64,000 nt of DNA from Roseovarius pelagicus. Its GTDB lineage: Bacteria > Pseudomonadota > Alphaproteobacteria > Rhodobacterales > Rhodobacteraceae. The stretch is taken from NCBI RefSeq assembly GCF_025639885.1, contig NZ_CP106738.1, positions 1,240,001 through 1,304,000 on the forward strand. The letters run 5' to 3'. Both the position numbers and the translations under genes were made by a program. Positions 27,057-39,800 of the stretch are shown in pieces (within the stretch, counting starts at the first letter, position 1; each line of letters begins with the position of its first letter). The notes beneath the pieces are model-generated. The model made no database searches and was not told where the DNA came from. It saw only the letters and a list, made by a program, of their open reading frames with translations.

Positions 27057-27895
27057 TCCTCGCCTTCCTTCTTCTCGGCTTCGATGTCGGCCTCAGCCGA
27101 TTTCAGCTCAGCTGCTTCCTGTGCGGCTTGCTCTTCGGCCAAACGCTTGGCTTCGGCTTCGGCCTCTGCGGCGGCTGCGGCAGCAGCTTCTTCAGCGGCC
27201 TTGGCAGCGGCTTCTGCGTCGGACTTGAGCGCCGCGGGCAGAATTGCACTGTCGGGGAACGGCTTCTTGACCGCATCCTTGACCGTGACCCAGCCACCTT
27301 TGGAACCGGGAACAGCGCCCTTGACCATGATCAGGCCGCGATCGGCGTCCGTGCGCACCACTTGCAGATTCTGTGTGGTGATCCGGGCCGCGCCCATGTG
27401 ACCGGCCATCTTCTTGCCTTTGAACACCTTGCCGGGGTCTTGACACTGACCGGTGGAGCCGTGCGAACGGTGCGAAATCGAAACACCGTGGGTCATTTCC
27501 AGACCTTTGAAGTTGTGACGCTTCATCGCACCGGCAAAACCTTTACCGATCGAGGTGCCACAAACATCGACGAACTGACCTTCAAAGTAATGGTTCGCAG
27601 TGATCTCTTCGCCAACCGCGATCATCGCCTCGGGCGCGACGCGGAATTCCGCGATCTTGCGCTTGGGCTCAACCTTGGCAGCGGCAAAGTGGCCGCGCAT
27701 TGCTTTGGAGGTCCGTTTGGCCTTGGCCGAACCGGCACCCAGCTGAACGGCTGAATACCCATGGCTGTCCGCCGTGCGCTGTGCGACGACCTGCAGTTTG
27801 TCCAGTTGAAGAACGGTCACAGGGATCTGCTTGCCGTCTTCCATGAATAGCCGGGTCATGCCGACTTTCTTTGCGATAATACCAGAGCGCAACAT
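27053..27895 (-). CDS. rplC: 50S ribosomal protein L3 with Ala/Glu-rich tail
   Basis: L3 (uL3) starts 23S rRNA folding and reaches the peptidyl transferase centre. Residues 1 to about 220 are standard ([39 protein letters not shown]). The protein then continues for about 60 residues of Ala, Glu and Lys, a probable long charged helix, giving 280 aa against 209 in E. coli. The tail has no stop or frame problem and is followed by rplD with a 4-base overlap, so it is genuine. Confidence 0.98.
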   Translation of the reverse strand: MLRSGIIAKKVGMTRLFMEDGKQIPVTVLQLDKLQVVAQRTADSHGYSAVQLGAGSAKAKRTSKAMRGHFAAAKVEPKRKIAEFRVAPEAMIAVGEEITANHYFEGQFVDVCGTSIGKGFAGAMKRHNFKGLEMTHGVSISHRSHGSTGQCQDPGKVFKGKKMAGHMGAARITTQNLQVVRTDADRGLIMVKGAVPGSKGGWVTVKDAVKKPFPDSAILPAALKSDAEAAAKAAEEAAAAAAAEAEAEAKRLAEEQAAQEAAELKSAEADIEAEKKEGEE

Positions 27896-27910
27896 GTGAT
27901 TATGCCCTCC

Positions 27911-28219
27911 TTATACCGAAATCTGCACGTCCACACCGGCGGCCAGGTCGAGCTTCATCAGCGCGTCCACGGTCTGTGGTGTGGGATCAACGATATCCAG
28001 CAGGCGCTTGTGCGTGCGGATTTCCCATTGATCGCGGGATTTCTTGTTCACGTGAGGACCACGCAGAACGGTGAATTTCTCGATCTTGTTCGGCAGCGGG
28101 ATCGGGCCACGCACATCAGCGCCGGTGCGCTTCGCGGTGTTGACGATTTCCTGCGTGCTGGCATCCAGTACGCGGTAATCGAAGGCCTTCAGCCGGATGC
28201 GAATGTTCTGACTTTGCAT
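27911..28219 (-). CDS. rpsJ: 30S ribosomal protein S10 / NusE
   Basis: S10 (uS10) doubles as NusE, the NusB/NusG partner in antitermination. The 102 aa contain [20 protein letters not shown] and [20 protein letters not shown]. The ATG at 28219 fits the family; the frame runs further upstream without a start of family type. It lies 183 bases downstream of tuf copy 1. Confidence 0.98.
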   Translation of the reverse strand: MQSQNIRIRLKAFDYRVLDASTQEIVNTAKRTGADVRGPIPLPNKIEKFTVLRGPHVNKKSRDQWEIRTHKRLLDIVDPTPQTVDALMKLDLAAGVDVQISV

Positions 28220-28402
28220 TGTCTTAGCCTTTCGCGGCTTTGGGTGTTGATAGGAGGAGCGCCGGACCACCCGGCCCCCTCGTCGAACTTCCCCCGGCTT
28301 TAACGGAGGGAGGCTCCGGGCATAACCCGGAACCCCGCTTTGTCTGGTTCGCCTATGCGGTCTTGGCGAAAGTTGCAATCACCTACCGCACAGATATCCC
28401 GA

Positions 28403-29578
<1,176 letters not shown>

Positions 29579-29605
29579 GATCGTGGCTCCTCTTTTTTCT
29601 GTCTG

Positions 29606-29665
29606 GGCGGTGGGGTGAAACCCCACCCTACGGTGGTGGGTAGGGCGGGGATCATCCCCGCCACC
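29606..29665. repeat. paired intergenic palindrome, copy E
   Basis: TGGGGT-GAA-ACCCCA followed by CCTAC, then GTAGG with GGCGGGG-ATCAT-CCCCGCC-ACC. The two halves have different arms but each is fully paired. It fills the fusA-tuf spacer. Confidence 0.75.
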
Positions 29666-29668
29666 CGG

Positions 29669-31792
29669 TTAGGCGTATTTCGCTTGGATCTCTTCGGAGA
29701 TATTGCTCGGCACCGGATCGTAATGCGAGAATTGCATTGTGAACTGGGCGCGACCCGAAGACATGGAACGCAGCGTGTTGATGTAGCCGAACATGTTGGC
29801 CAGCGGCACGTTACAGTTGATCGCGATGGCGTTGCCGCGCGGCTCCTGTCCCGAAACCTGACCGCGACGCGACGTCAGATCGCCGATGATGCCGCCGGTA
29901 TACTCTTCCGGGGTAATCACTTCGACTTTCATAATCGGTTCCAGCAGCTTCGCGCCGGCCTTGCGCAGACCTTCGCGCATGCCCATCCGAGCCGCGATTT
30001 CGAACGCCATCACCGAGCTGTCCACGTCGTGGAACTTGCCGTCAATCAAGGCCACCTTGAAGTCGATGACCGGGAAGCCCGCCAGCGGACCACTGTCGGT
30101 AACGCTTGCAATCCCTTTCTCGACGCCGGGAATGTATTCCTTGGGCACCGAGCCACCGACGATACGGCTTTCGAAGGAATACCCTTCGCCCGGCTCTGTC
30201 GGCGAAATGATCAGCTTCACTTCGGCGAACTGACCCGAACCACCCGACTGTTTCTTATGGGTGTAGGTGTGCTCGACTTCGTGACCGATGGTTTCACGGT
30301 AGGCCACCTGAGGCGCACCGATGTTGGCGTCGACCTTGAATTCGCGGCGCAGACGATCAACGAGGATGTCGAGGTGAAGCTCGCCCATGCCCTTCATGAT
30401 CGTTTGACCAGATTCCTGATCGGTTTCGACGCGGAACGACGGATCTTCTGCCGCCAGACGCGCAAGGCCGGTCGACATTTTCTCTTGGTCGCCCTTCGTC
30501 TTGGGCTCGACAGCGATCTCGATCACCGGATCGGGGAAGGTCATGGTTTCCAGAACCACTTGTTCTTTGACATCGCAAAGCGTGTCGCCGGTTGTGGTGT
30601 CCTTCAGACCCGCCAGAGCGATAATGTCACCGGCAAATGCTTCTTCGATCTCTTCACGCTGGATCGAGTGCATCATCATCATACGACCGATGCGCTCTTT
30701 CTTGCCCTTGGTCGAGTTGATGACAGTGTCACCCTTCTTGAGCTTACCCGAGTAGATGCGGGTAAACGTCAGCGATCCAACAAACGGGTCGTTCATGATC
30801 TTGAAGGCCAGCCCCGAGAACGGCATGTCATCATCCGCGCGGCGGGCGATGTTACGCTCTTCGGTCTCGTCGTCTGGGCTGAAGCCCATGTAATCGACCA
30901 CGTCCAGCGGGCTGGGCAGGAAGTCGATGACGGCGTTCAAAAGCGGCTGCACACCTTTGTTCTTGAATGCCGAACCACACAGGACCGGAATGAACGCAAT
31001 CGCCAGCGTACCCTTGCGGATCAGCTTGCGCAGCGTTTCCTCGTCGGGCTCTTCGCCTTCGAGGTATGCTTCCATCGCAGTGTCGTCCATTTCGACGGCG
31101 ACTTCGATCATGTTGGCGCGCCATTCGTCGGCCAGATCCTTGAGGCTGTCACGGATCGGTTTCTTGACCCAGCTCGCGCCGAGGTCTTCGCCTTCCCAGA
31201 CCCATTCCTGCATGGTGATCAGGTCAACCATGCCTTCCAGCTCGTTCTCGGCCCCGATGGGGATCTGGATCGGGCACGGGATCGCACCGGTGCGGTCCTT
31301 GATCATCTTTACGCAGTTAAAGAAATCTGCGCCGATCTTGTCCATCTTGTTGACGAATACGATGCGCGGAACCTTGTAACGGTCGGCCTGACGCCAAACT
31401 GTTTCGGTCTGCGGCTCAACGCCAGCGTTGGCATCCAGAACGGCAACGGCACCGTCGAGCACGGCGAGGCTCCGCTCGACTTCGATGGTGAAGTCAACGT
31501 GGCCGGGGGTGTCGATGATGTTCATCCGGTACTTGGTGTCGGATGTGCCGTCAGCGGTCGGTTCTTCCTGGCGCTGCCAGAAAGTCGTAGTCGCAGCCGA
31601 GGTGATGGTGATCCCGCGTTCCTGCTCCTGCTCCATCCAGTCCATCGTGGCCGCACCATCGTGCACCTCACCGATGTTGTGGGATTTGCCAGTGTAGAAC
31701 AGAATCCGTTCCGAGCAGGTCGTTTTGCCTGCATCGATGTGGGCCATGATACCGAAGTTGCGGTAACGTTGTAGCGGATAGTCGCGTGCCAT
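29669..31792 (-). CDS. fusA: elongation factor G
   Basis: EF-G drives translocation and, with RRF, ribosome recycling. The 707 aa have G1 AHIDAGKTT, the switch motif [16 protein letters not shown] and NKMDK, then domains II-V ending in [19 protein letters not shown]. It lies between rpsG and tuf as in the classical str operon. Confidence 0.98.
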   Translation of the reverse strand: MARDYPLQRYRNFGIMAHIDAGKTTCSERILFYTGKSHNIGEVHDGAATMDWMEQEQERGITITSAATTTFWQRQEEPTADGTSDTKYRMNIIDTPGHVDFTIEVERSLAVLDGAVAVLDANAGVEPQTETVWRQADRYKVPRIVFVNKMDKIGADFFNCVKMIKDRTGAIPCPIQIPIGAENELEGMVDLITMQEWVWEGEDLGASWVKKPIRDSLKDLADEWRANMIEVAVEMDDTAMEAYLEGEEPDEETLRKLIRKGTLAIAFIPVLCGSAFKNKGVQPLLNAVIDFLPSPLDVVDYMGFSPDDETEERNIARRADDDMPFSGLAFKIMNDPFVGSLTFTRIYSGKLKKGDTVINSTKGKKERIGRMMMMHSIQREEIEEAFAGDIIALAGLKDTTTGDTLCDVKEQVVLETMTFPDPVIEIAVEPKTKGDQEKMSTGLARLAAEDPSFRVETDQESGQTIMKGMGELHLDILVDRLRREFKVDANIGAPQVAYRETIGHEVEHTYTHKKQSGGSGQFAEVKLIISPTEPGEGYSFESRIVGGSVPKEYIPGVEKGIASVTDSGPLAGFPVIDFKVALIDGKFHDVDSSVMAFEIAARMGMREGLRKAGAKLLEPIMKVEVITPEEYTGGIIGDLTSRRGQVSGQEPRGNAIAINCNVPLANMFGYINTLRSMSSGRAQFTMQFSHYDPVPSNISEEIQAKYA

Positions 31793-31818
31793 GGGGCTGC
31801 TTCCTCAGATAATCAAAT

Positions 31819-32367
<549 letters not shown>

Positions 32368-32372
32368 TCAAA

Positions 32373-32744
32373 TTATTTGGGGCGCTTGGCACCGTATTTC
32401 GAACGACGCTGCTTACGGTCCTTGACGCCTTGGGTATCCAGAACACCGCGCAGGATGTGGTAACGCACACCCGGAAGGTCTTTGACACGGCCGCCGCGGA
32501 TCAGAACAACAGAGTGTTCCTGCAGGTTGTGGCTCTCACCCGGAATATAGCTGATGACCTCAAAGCCATTGGTCAGACGCACCTTGGCGACTTTCCGCAT
32601 GGCCGAGTTCGGCTTCTTAGGGGTGGTTGTGTAGACGCGCGTGCATACGCCGCGCTTCTGTGGGCAGCCCTGAAGGTGCTGCGACTTCTGAGTTCGTACT
32701 TTTGGCTGCCGCGGTTTGCGGATCAGCTGCTGGATCGTTGGCAT
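32373..32744 (-). CDS. rpsL: 30S ribosomal protein S12
   Basis: S12 (uS12) monitors codon-anticodon pairing. The 123 aa include [20 protein letters not shown] and [18 protein letters not shown]. The residues whose change gives streptomycin resistance are wild type (Lys43 and Lys88). It is the first gene of the str unit, with a canonical promoter upstream and a leader of about 220 bases. Confidence 0.98.
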   Translation of the reverse strand: MPTIQQLIRKPRQPKVRTQKSQHLQGCPQKRGVCTRVYTTTPKKPNSAMRKVAKVRLTNGFEVISYIPGESHNLQEHSVVLIRGGRVKDLPGVRYHILRGVLDTQGVKDRKQRRSKYGAKRPK

Positions 32745-33118
32745 TCCGGTTCTATCCCCGTCTCTCAACACATGTGTCTGCATGGGGTATCCCATGCGGG
32801 TTAATCTCAATTCCGCGCTTCACGCGTCCGCAAAAGCGCAATGACCGCAATCGTTCCCATTCCGAGGTGAACGACGCGGCTGGTTTACAGAGGATCGGGG
32901 CGTAACAAGGTGCCCGGATCTTGACCACTTCAGTTTTGATTTCGGCTGACAGGGAAACCCCTTGGGCCGGATGAGGCGCGTATAGGCGGAGTCGCTTTGG
33001 TTGTCAACAGCCCCACACCCGCGCGCATTGCCCCGCCCCGGCCCTGCCGTAGTCTTGTCTGTGCCATATCTGGCTGGCATGGTAAAACACAGGTTTTACG
33101 GTGGGAAACGGGCGCAGC
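32745..33118. other. divergent spacer between rpsL and rhamnosyltransferase gene
   Basis: About 374 bases without a gene. It holds the rpsL promoter (32979-33007) and a long rpsL leader; no clear promoter for the + strand gene was found. Confidence 0.6.
32979..33007 (-). promoter_or_regulatory. strong sigma-70 type promoter of the str unit
   Basis: On the minus strand TTGACA (33007-33002), a 17-base spacer and TATACG (32984-32979), followed by GC-rich CGCCTC. The GC-rich stretch after the -10 box is typical of stringently controlled ribosomal promoters, which is inference here. Confidence 0.8.
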
Positions 33119-33943
33119 ATGGACGTATCGAGGATGCAGGTGATCGGTCTTTGCCGGTTCTCCTATCCAGCGCTCGGCGGTTTTCAGGTCGAACACGACT
33201 CGCCAGAGGCACGTGCCGCGTTTCTTTACGACGCGGCGCGAATGGAAGAACGCTTTGCCACGTTCGAGGCGTTAACCCTGCCCCCTTTGCGCGCTCAAAC
33301 TGATCCCAATTTTGTGCTGCTGATTGTGGTGGGCACTGCCATGCCCGAACCGTTGTTGACGCGTCTTCTGGATCTGGTTGAGGACATGCCCCAGACAGTG
33401 GTGATACCCCGCGCGCCGGGCCGCCACCGAGACGTGATGCGCGAGGTCATCAATTCCGCGCGCGACAATACCGGTCTGCCAAGCCTTCAGTTTCGCATGG
33501 ATGACGATGATGCCGTCGCGTGCAACTTTGTCGAACGACTACGACATGCCGCGGCCACACAAGAGGCGTTGATAGCAAAAAGCCGATATGTCGGGCTGGA
33601 CTTCAACCGAGGGTTCATCGCCCGGATCACGCCCGAGGGGATCCGGGCCAGATCGACAACCGAAACACTGTGGACCCCGGCCTTGGGGATGGTTGTGGCA
33701 CCACGGGCCTCGCGCGGGATTATGAATTTCAGCCATGCCAAGCTGAACCGCCTCATGCCTGTCGCCACCCTGCCCGACGAGGATATGTTCATTCGCGGCC
33801 ACAACGAGTTCAACGATTCCCGCCAGAAGGGGGGCACTGCGCACGTCCCCCTGCCTTTGGTGGACGCCACGGGCGAGGCGCGGTTTCGCAAGATTTTCAA
33901 CATTGATGCAGACCATGTCCGGCGCATCATGGGTAAAAGTTAA
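33119..33943 (+). CDS. putative rhamnosyltransferase, paralogue 1
   Basis: A 274-aa protein of the putative rhamnosyl transferase family (Rhamno_transf, PF11316) frequent in Rhodobacteraceae. It has the shared N-terminal VIGLCRFSYPALGGFQ, the block PPLRAQTDPNFVLLIVVG and the acidic FRMDDDDAVACNFV, a likely nucleotide-sugar/metal site. The start is uncertain: ATG at 33119 or 33134; neither has a good ribosome site. It is cytoplasmic by sequence and probably decorates a surface polysaccharide. A paralogue of equal length follows after 12 bases. Confidence 0.8.
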   Translation: MDVSRMQVIGLCRFSYPALGGFQVEHDSPEARAAFLYDAARMEERFATFEALTLPPLRAQTDPNFVLLIVVGTAMPEPLLTRLLDLVEDMPQTVVIPRAPGRHRDVMREVINSARDNTGLPSLQFRMDDDDAVACNFVERLRHAAATQEALIAKSRYVGLDFNRGFIARITPEGIRARSTTETLWTPALGMVVAPRASRGIMNFSHAKLNRLMPVATLPDEDMFIRGHNEFNDSRQKGGTAHVPLPLVDATGEARFRKIFNIDADHVRRIMGKS

Positions 33944-33955
33944 GGATTGCCAGAA

Positions 33956-34780
33956 ATGCGTGTGATAGGTGTTTGTCGTTTTTCCTACCCTGCCCTTGGC
34001 GGCTTCAAGCGCATGCATGACACCATCGAGGAACGCGAGGCCTATCTCTACGCCTCCGACAGGATGGAGCTTCGTTTCGCCCATTTCGAGGCGCTGGTAC
34101 TGCCGTCGATCGGTGCCCAGACGGATCGCGAATTCACCTTTCTCATCGTGATCGGTGAACGGATGCCAGAGCCGTACCTGACACGATTATACGACCTTTG
34201 CGCGACAGTTCCGCAGATCAAGATCGTGCAGCGTCCACCGCAGAAACACCGGCTTGCCATGCAGTTGGCGATCCAGCATGAGCTGGGCGCCAACGAAGAG
34301 GACACGATCCAGTTCCGGCTGGATGACGACGATGCGATGGGCGTCGACTTTGTTGCCCAATGCCGCAGTATCGCGCGGCGCAGCAGCCGCCTGCGCCGCC
34401 GCGAGCCTCGTATGGTGATTGAATTCAACTCTGGCTATTCAGCGCGTTTGTCGGCGGAGGGGATCACCGCCGAGCCGGTCATCACGCAATTCTGGGCCTG
34501 TGGGTTGGGCGTGACCTTTCCGGCGGGCGACACGCGCACGGTGATGAACTACGGCCATCACAAGCTGCACCACTCCATGCCTGCGGTCATCCATCCGCGC
34601 CCGCCAATGTACATCCGCGCCAAACACGACGACAACGACAGCGCCGCAAAGTTCAAGACTGGCCCGCTAAAGCCACTTGATGATGCCGGACGCCAGTTGT
34701 TTCGCGACCGCTTTAACGTCGAGGAAGCAGAGATCTGCCGGATTTTCGCAAACCCAGCTTTGCTTCGCGGTAAAGGGTAA
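33956..34780 (+). CDS. putative rhamnosyltransferase, paralogue 2
   Basis: A 274-aa protein of the same family as the gene before it, sharing VIGVCRFSYPALGGF, LPSIGAQTDREFTFLIVIGE and FRLDDDDAMGVDFV. The ATG at 33956 has AAGGA 9 bases upstream; a TTG nine bases earlier is less likely. The two genes form one unit and may add sugars at two positions of the same glycan, which is inference. Its last 68 bases overlap the end of the EamA gene on the other strand. Confidence 0.82.
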   Translation: MRVIGVCRFSYPALGGFKRMHDTIEEREAYLYASDRMELRFAHFEALVLPSIGAQTDREFTFLIVIGERMPEPYLTRLYDLCATVPQIKIVQRPPQKHRLAMQLAIQHELGANEEDTIQFRLDDDDAMGVDFVAQCRSIARRSSRLRRREPRMVIEFNSGYSARLSAEGITAEPVITQFWACGLGVTFPAGDTRTVMNYGHHKLHHSMPAVIHPRPPMYIRAKHDDNDSAAKFKTGPLKPLDDAGRQLFRDRFNVEEAEICRIFANPALLRGKG

Positions 34781-35630
34781 AGACCCCGCTCGCCACCACG
34801 ATCCCCGCGCCCAGCAGCGTCAACGACGTGGGCCAGTCACCGAAGATGAACCAGCCCAACAACAGCGCCCACAAAAGAGAGGTGTACCGGAATTGTGCGG
34901 TATAGGTGATTTCACCGATCCGCATCGCCATTATGGAAGAGACATAGCCCCCGATCGCGAATGCAGCGGCCCCCGTGATCAGCCCGATCTCGGACCCTGT
35001 CATCGGCACCCACTCCCGCCCTAGCCCCGCCATCCCGAAAACTGTCATCACCGACGCAGAGGTTACGAAAGTCACCAACATCGACGGTACGCCACGGCTC
35101 AATCTGCGGGTACTGAGATCGCGGACCGTCACGCAGCCGACCGCCGCCAGTCCGTAAAGAGCATATGTGTTAAATCCCTCCGATCCCGGCCGCACGATCA
35201 ACATCACGCCACAAAACCCCACAGCAATCGCGGTTAACCGCCGCCAGCCCAAGGGTTCGCGAAACACAAGCGCCGCGACCAGAGCCAAACTGAGCGGTAA
35301 GGCCTGCATGATAGCGGTGATATTCGCCAAGGGCATGTGAAAGAGTGCTGTGAGAAAGCAATAGGTTGCGGACACTTCCGCCAGCGTTCGGATCGCCATT
35401 ATGCCCCAGTCGCGACGCGGGACGCTGCCACCGAATGCCCCCATCCGCCAGGCGATCACCGCGACCGCCCCTGTCGTCAGTGCGCCGCGCAGGAACAGGA
35501 CCTGAAACATCGGTACATTCCCCGCCAGCAGCTTCAGAAACGTATCGTTGATCGTGAACCCCGCGATGGAGCCCATCATCAGCAATGCGCCGGTCAAATT
35601 GTCGGATCGTTTCATCCGGGCATTAGACAT
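34713..35630 (-). CDS. EamA/DMT-family permease
   Basis: A 305-aa inner-membrane protein with ten hydrophobic segments in two EamA repeats (GSIAGFTINDTFLKLLAG in the first, AAFAIGGYVSSIMAMRIGE in the second). The class covers metabolite exporters; the substrate cannot be inferred. The start is uncertain: ATG at 35630 was chosen, ATG at 35615 is an alternative, and neither has a clear ribosome site. Its 3' end overlaps the convergent rhamnosyltransferase gene by 68 bases. Confidence 0.87.
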   Translation of the reverse strand: MSNARMKRSDNLTGALLMMGSIAGFTINDTFLKLLAGNVPMFQVLFLRGALTTGAVAVIAWRMGAFGGSVPRRDWGIMAIRTLAEVSATYCFLTALFHMPLANITAIMQALPLSLALVAALVFREPLGWRRLTAIAVGFCGVMLIVRPGSEGFNTYALYGLAAVGCVTVRDLSTRRLSRGVPSMLVTFVTSASVMTVFGMAGLGREWVPMTGSEIGLITGAAAFAIGGYVSSIMAMRIGEITYTAQFRYTSLLWALLLGWFIFGDWPTSLTLLGAGIVVASGVFTLYREAKLGLRKSGRSLLPRR

Positions 35631-35710
35631 GGGGGTGACGCGGGGGCAAGAGAGAAGAACAGCAATCACGCCCGCCGCAGCTGTTCACCTCATCCGGCAT
35701 CGCGGATCTT

Positions 35711-36607
35711 TCACTTTGCTTGCCCGACCTGCTTGCCACGCCAGAGAATGAACAGCCCCGACAATACGATCAATCCTGATCCGGCCAAGATCGTGACACT
35801 CAGCTCTTCACCGAACCAGAAAACGCCCAGACCGATCCCGAACAACAGGCGCGTGTATCTGAATGGGGTGACAGCTGACACCGCCCCGGTGCGCATCGCA
35901 TTCATCAGAAACGAATAGGCCGTAACGCCAGCTAGAACCGCGCCCAGCATATAGGATGCAGACAGGGCATCCATCCACACGAATGCCGTCCGGTCCCACA
36001 CCGAATACAGTGCGCCCGCAACAACCACCGCCAGAAACCCGTAGAAACCGAGCACCATGGTGCTCAAGCTCGCAGGCGCTGCCCGGCTTGCCAGATCGCG
36101 ACCGGCAAACCCCAACATTCCGATAATCGCAAAGATTGACAGGGCCGAGAAACTGTCCGTGCCCGGCTGAAGGATGACGACAACCCCGACAAGCCCGATC
36201 AGGATCGCAGTCCAGCGTCGCCATCCGACCTTTTCGCCAAAAACCACTGCCGCCCCCGCCACGACGACAAGCGGGGTCGCCTGAAGGATGACAGTCGCCG
36301 CCGAGAGCGGCGTCAGCGCGATAGCAAGCACGTATGACAAACGCCCGGTGATCTCGAACACCGCCCGAACCCGCATCGGCCGCGAGATGACGTCCCTTAC
36401 GAAAAGCGACTCTCTGCTGAGCCCGGCCAGACCCGCAAACGCGATCATTCCACCTATTCCAAACAGGATCAGGATCTGGCCAATGGGCAATGTCACCGCC
36501 GCCGCCTTGATAAATGCGTCCTCAATGGCAAAAATCGCCATCGCAGCAACCATCCAGATACAGCCGAGCAAATCCTGTTTGCGTGCTGGAATTGTCTCAA
36601 CCGTCAT
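35711..36607 (-). CDS. EamA/DMT-family permease
   Basis: A 298-aa inner-membrane protein with ten predicted segments and the EamA motifs FAIEDAFIKAAAVTLPIG, LTPLSAATVILQATPL and ILIGLVGVVVILQPG. It is related to the next gene (34713-35630), 80 bases downstream, and the two are probably cotranscribed. The start at 36607 has GGGA upstream; the frame is open 18 codons further. Confidence 0.88.
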   Translation of the reverse strand: MTVETIPARKQDLLGCIWMVAAMAIFAIEDAFIKAAAVTLPIGQILILFGIGGMIAFAGLAGLSRESLFVRDVISRPMRVRAVFEITGRLSYVLAIALTPLSAATVILQATPLVVVAGAAVVFGEKVGWRRWTAILIGLVGVVVILQPGTDSFSALSIFAIIGMLGFAGRDLASRAAPASLSTMVLGFYGFLAVVVAGALYSVWDRTAFVWMDALSASYMLGAVLAGVTAYSFLMNAMRTGAVSAVTPFRYTRLLFGIGLGVFWFGEELSVTILAGSGLIVLSGLFILWRGKQVGQAK

Positions 36608-36744
36608 GGAAATCCCAATGCCGCGCCGTGGTATGACGCCGGTCAAGGGCCGGGCGTACAATCATTTTTTTGCTCCGCCAGCGATGAGCGAAAGGATGTG
36701 GTCTGTCAATGCCCCGGCATCACGATCAAAAGGCAGAAATGAAC

Positions 36745-36770
36745 AAAGGCCCCGCGTTTCCGCAGGGCCC
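36745..36770 (-). terminator. terminator after rpoC
   Basis: On the minus strand GGCCC-T-GCG, loop GAAA, CGC-G-GGGCC and TTTG. The T run is short but the stem is strong and the site is right after rpoC. Confidence 0.7.
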
Positions 36771-36800
36771 CTAATTTTCGCAAAACTAATGTAGCGGCGA

Positions 36801-39800
36801 TTATTCGTCGCGGCTCTCGGGTGTTTCCACCAGCGTGTCGAACGGATCGGCACCCACCACGTCGGCCTCTGTCGGTGCAGCAAGGGCTGCAGCGGCTTCG
36901 GCCTCTTCGCGGCGCGCTTCGATCACGACGTTGTCGCGGCTCGTTGCGATCTTGCGCATGTCCTGCGTGGCACCACCGGTACCCGCCGGAATCAGGCGAC
37001 CCACGATGACGTTTTCCTTGAGACCGACCAGCTTGTCGCGTTTGCCCTGAACCGATGCTTCGGTCAGAACGCGGGTTGTCTCTTGGAACGACGCCGCCGA
37101 GATAAACGACCGGGTCTGCAACGATGCCTTGGTGATCCCAAGAAGGATCGGCTCGCCTTGTGCAGGCCGCACACCCTTGTCCATCGCCTTCTGGTTGGCC
37201 GCGTCGAATTCGGCCTTGTCCACATGCTCGCCCTTCAGCAGCGTGGTTTCGCCGCTGTCCTGGATTTCCCATTTCTGGAGCATCTGACGCACGATGACTT
37301 CGATGTGCTTGTCGTTGATCTTCACACCTTGCAGGCGGTAAACGTCCTGCACTTCGTCGATCATGTAGTCTGCCAGCGCCTCGACACCCATGATGGCAAG
37401 GATGTCATGCGGCGCCGGGTTGCCGTCCATGATATAGTCACCCTTCTGCACGAAGTCGCCTTCCTGCACCGGGATGTGCTTGCCCTTCGGCACCATGTAT
37501 TCGACTGTCTCCAACGCATCGTCTGCTGGCTCGATCGAAATGCGGCGCTTGTTCTTGTAGTCGCGCCCATAACGAACGTAACCGTCGATTTCCGCGATGA
37601 TGGCGTGGTCCTTGGGGCGACGTGCCTCAAAGAGTTCGGCCACACGCGGCAGACCACCGGTGATGTCCTTGGTTTTCGCGCCCTCACGCGGGATACGGGC
37701 CACAACGTCACCGGCGTGGATCTTATCACCTTCTTCAATGCTGAGGATCGCATCCACGGACATCGGATAGGTCACAGGGTTGCCCGCATCGTTACGCATA
37801 GGCTCTCCATCGTCACCGACGACAAAGATCTCTGGCTTCAGCTCGTTGCCCTTGGGGGCCGCGCGCCAGTCCATCACGATTTTCTGGGTCATGCCGGTGG
37901 CATCGTCCGTTTCGTCGCGCACGGCAACACCGGTCACGAGGTCGACGAACTTCGCCGTACCGGATTTCTCCGCGATGATGGGCAACGTGTAGGGGTCCCA
38001 TTCAAACAGCTTATCACCACGCGCGACGGTGCCGCCTTCTGCGACATGCAGCTTGGTGCCATAGCCCAGCTTGTGGCTGGCCAGTTCCTGACCGCTGCCG
38101 GACATGATTTTCAGCTTCATGTTCCGCCCCATCACCAGCGTCTCGCCCGCAGAGTTCTCCAGCGTTTGTGCGTTGTCGAACTCGATCGTGCCGTCTTGGC
38201 TGGCTTCGAGGAAGGACTGCTGACCACCCTGTGCAACGCCGCCGATGTGGAAGGTCCGCATCGTCAGCTGTGTACCGGGCTCACCGATGGATTGCGCGGC
38301 GATGATACCCACCGCCTCGCCGGTGTTGACCATTGTACCACGAGCGAGGTCACGCCCGTAGCACATGGCGCACACACCGTCTTCGGCCTCGCAGGTCAGC
38401 GGGCTGCGGATACGTGCCGTCGCAACAGCGGCCTCTTCCACCGCATCTGCCATCCGTTCGTCAATCAGCGTGCCCTCAGCGATGATGACCTCATCGGTGC
38501 CCGGCCGCAAGATATCCTCGGCCGCAACACGGCCCAGAACACGTTCGCCCAAAGACGAGACAACCTCACCATCGTTCACAGCATTTTCGGCAGTGATCGC
38601 GCGATCCGTACCACAATCATGCTGACGCACGATGCAGTCCTGCGCCACGTCTACCAGACGACGGGTCAGATAGCCGGAGTTCGCCGTTTTCAAAGCGGTA
38701 TCCGACAGACCTTTCCGCGCACCGTGGGTCGAGTTGAAGTACTCAAGAACGGTCAAACCTTCCTTGAAGTTCGAGATGATCGGTGTCTCGATGATGTCGC
38801 CGTTCGGCTTGGCCATCAGGCCGCGCATACCGCCCAGCTGTTTCATCTGCGTAACCGAACCACGCGCACCGGAGTGGGCCATCATGTAGACCGAGTTCGG
38901 CTCCAGTTCGGTGCCGTTCTCGTCATGCTTGGATGCCGAGATCGTGCCCATCATGGCGTCGGTGACCTGATCGTTACATTTTGACCAAGCATCAACCACT
39001 TTGTTGTACTTTTCGCCCTGAGTGATCAGGCCGTCCATGTACTGCTGCTCGAACCCTTTGACCTGCTCGCGTGTCTCACCAACGATGTCCCACTTGAGAT
39101 CCGGGATCACCATGTCGTCCTTGCCGAAAGAAATGCCAGCCTTGAACGCTTCGCGGAAGCCCATCGTCATGATCTGGTCACAGAAGATGACCGACTCTTT
39201 CTGACCGCAATAGCGATAGACAGTGTCGATGACCTGTTGCACCTCTTTCTTGCGCAAGAGGCGGTTCACCAGAGTGAAAGGCGCCTTGGCGTTCTGGGGC
39301 AGCAATGCACCCAGACGGACACGGCCCGGCGTCGTTTCAAAACGCGTGACAACTTCGTTGCCCTCATCGTCAACCTGCGGAACCCGTGCGGTGATCTTGG
39401 CGTGCAGATGCACCTCACCCGCGTCCAGCGCATGCTGTACCTCGTCAATGGACGAAAACGACATGCCTTCGCCCTTCATGCCATCGCGTTGCAGCGACGC
39501 ATAATACAGGCCCAGAATCATATCCTGCGACGGCACGATGATCGGTGCGCCGTTGGCGGGCGACAGAACGTTGTTCGTGGACATCATCAGCACGCGGGCT
39601 TCCAACTGCGCCTCAAGGCTCAGCGGAACGTGAACCGCCATCTGGTCGCCGTCAAAGTCAGCATTGAACGCCGAGCAGACCAGCGGGTGAAGCTGGATTG
39701 CCTTACCTTCGATCAGCGTGGGTTCGAACGCCTGAATGCCCAGACGGTGCAACGTCGGCGCGCGGTTCAGCATCACGGGATGCTCGCGGATCACCTCGTC

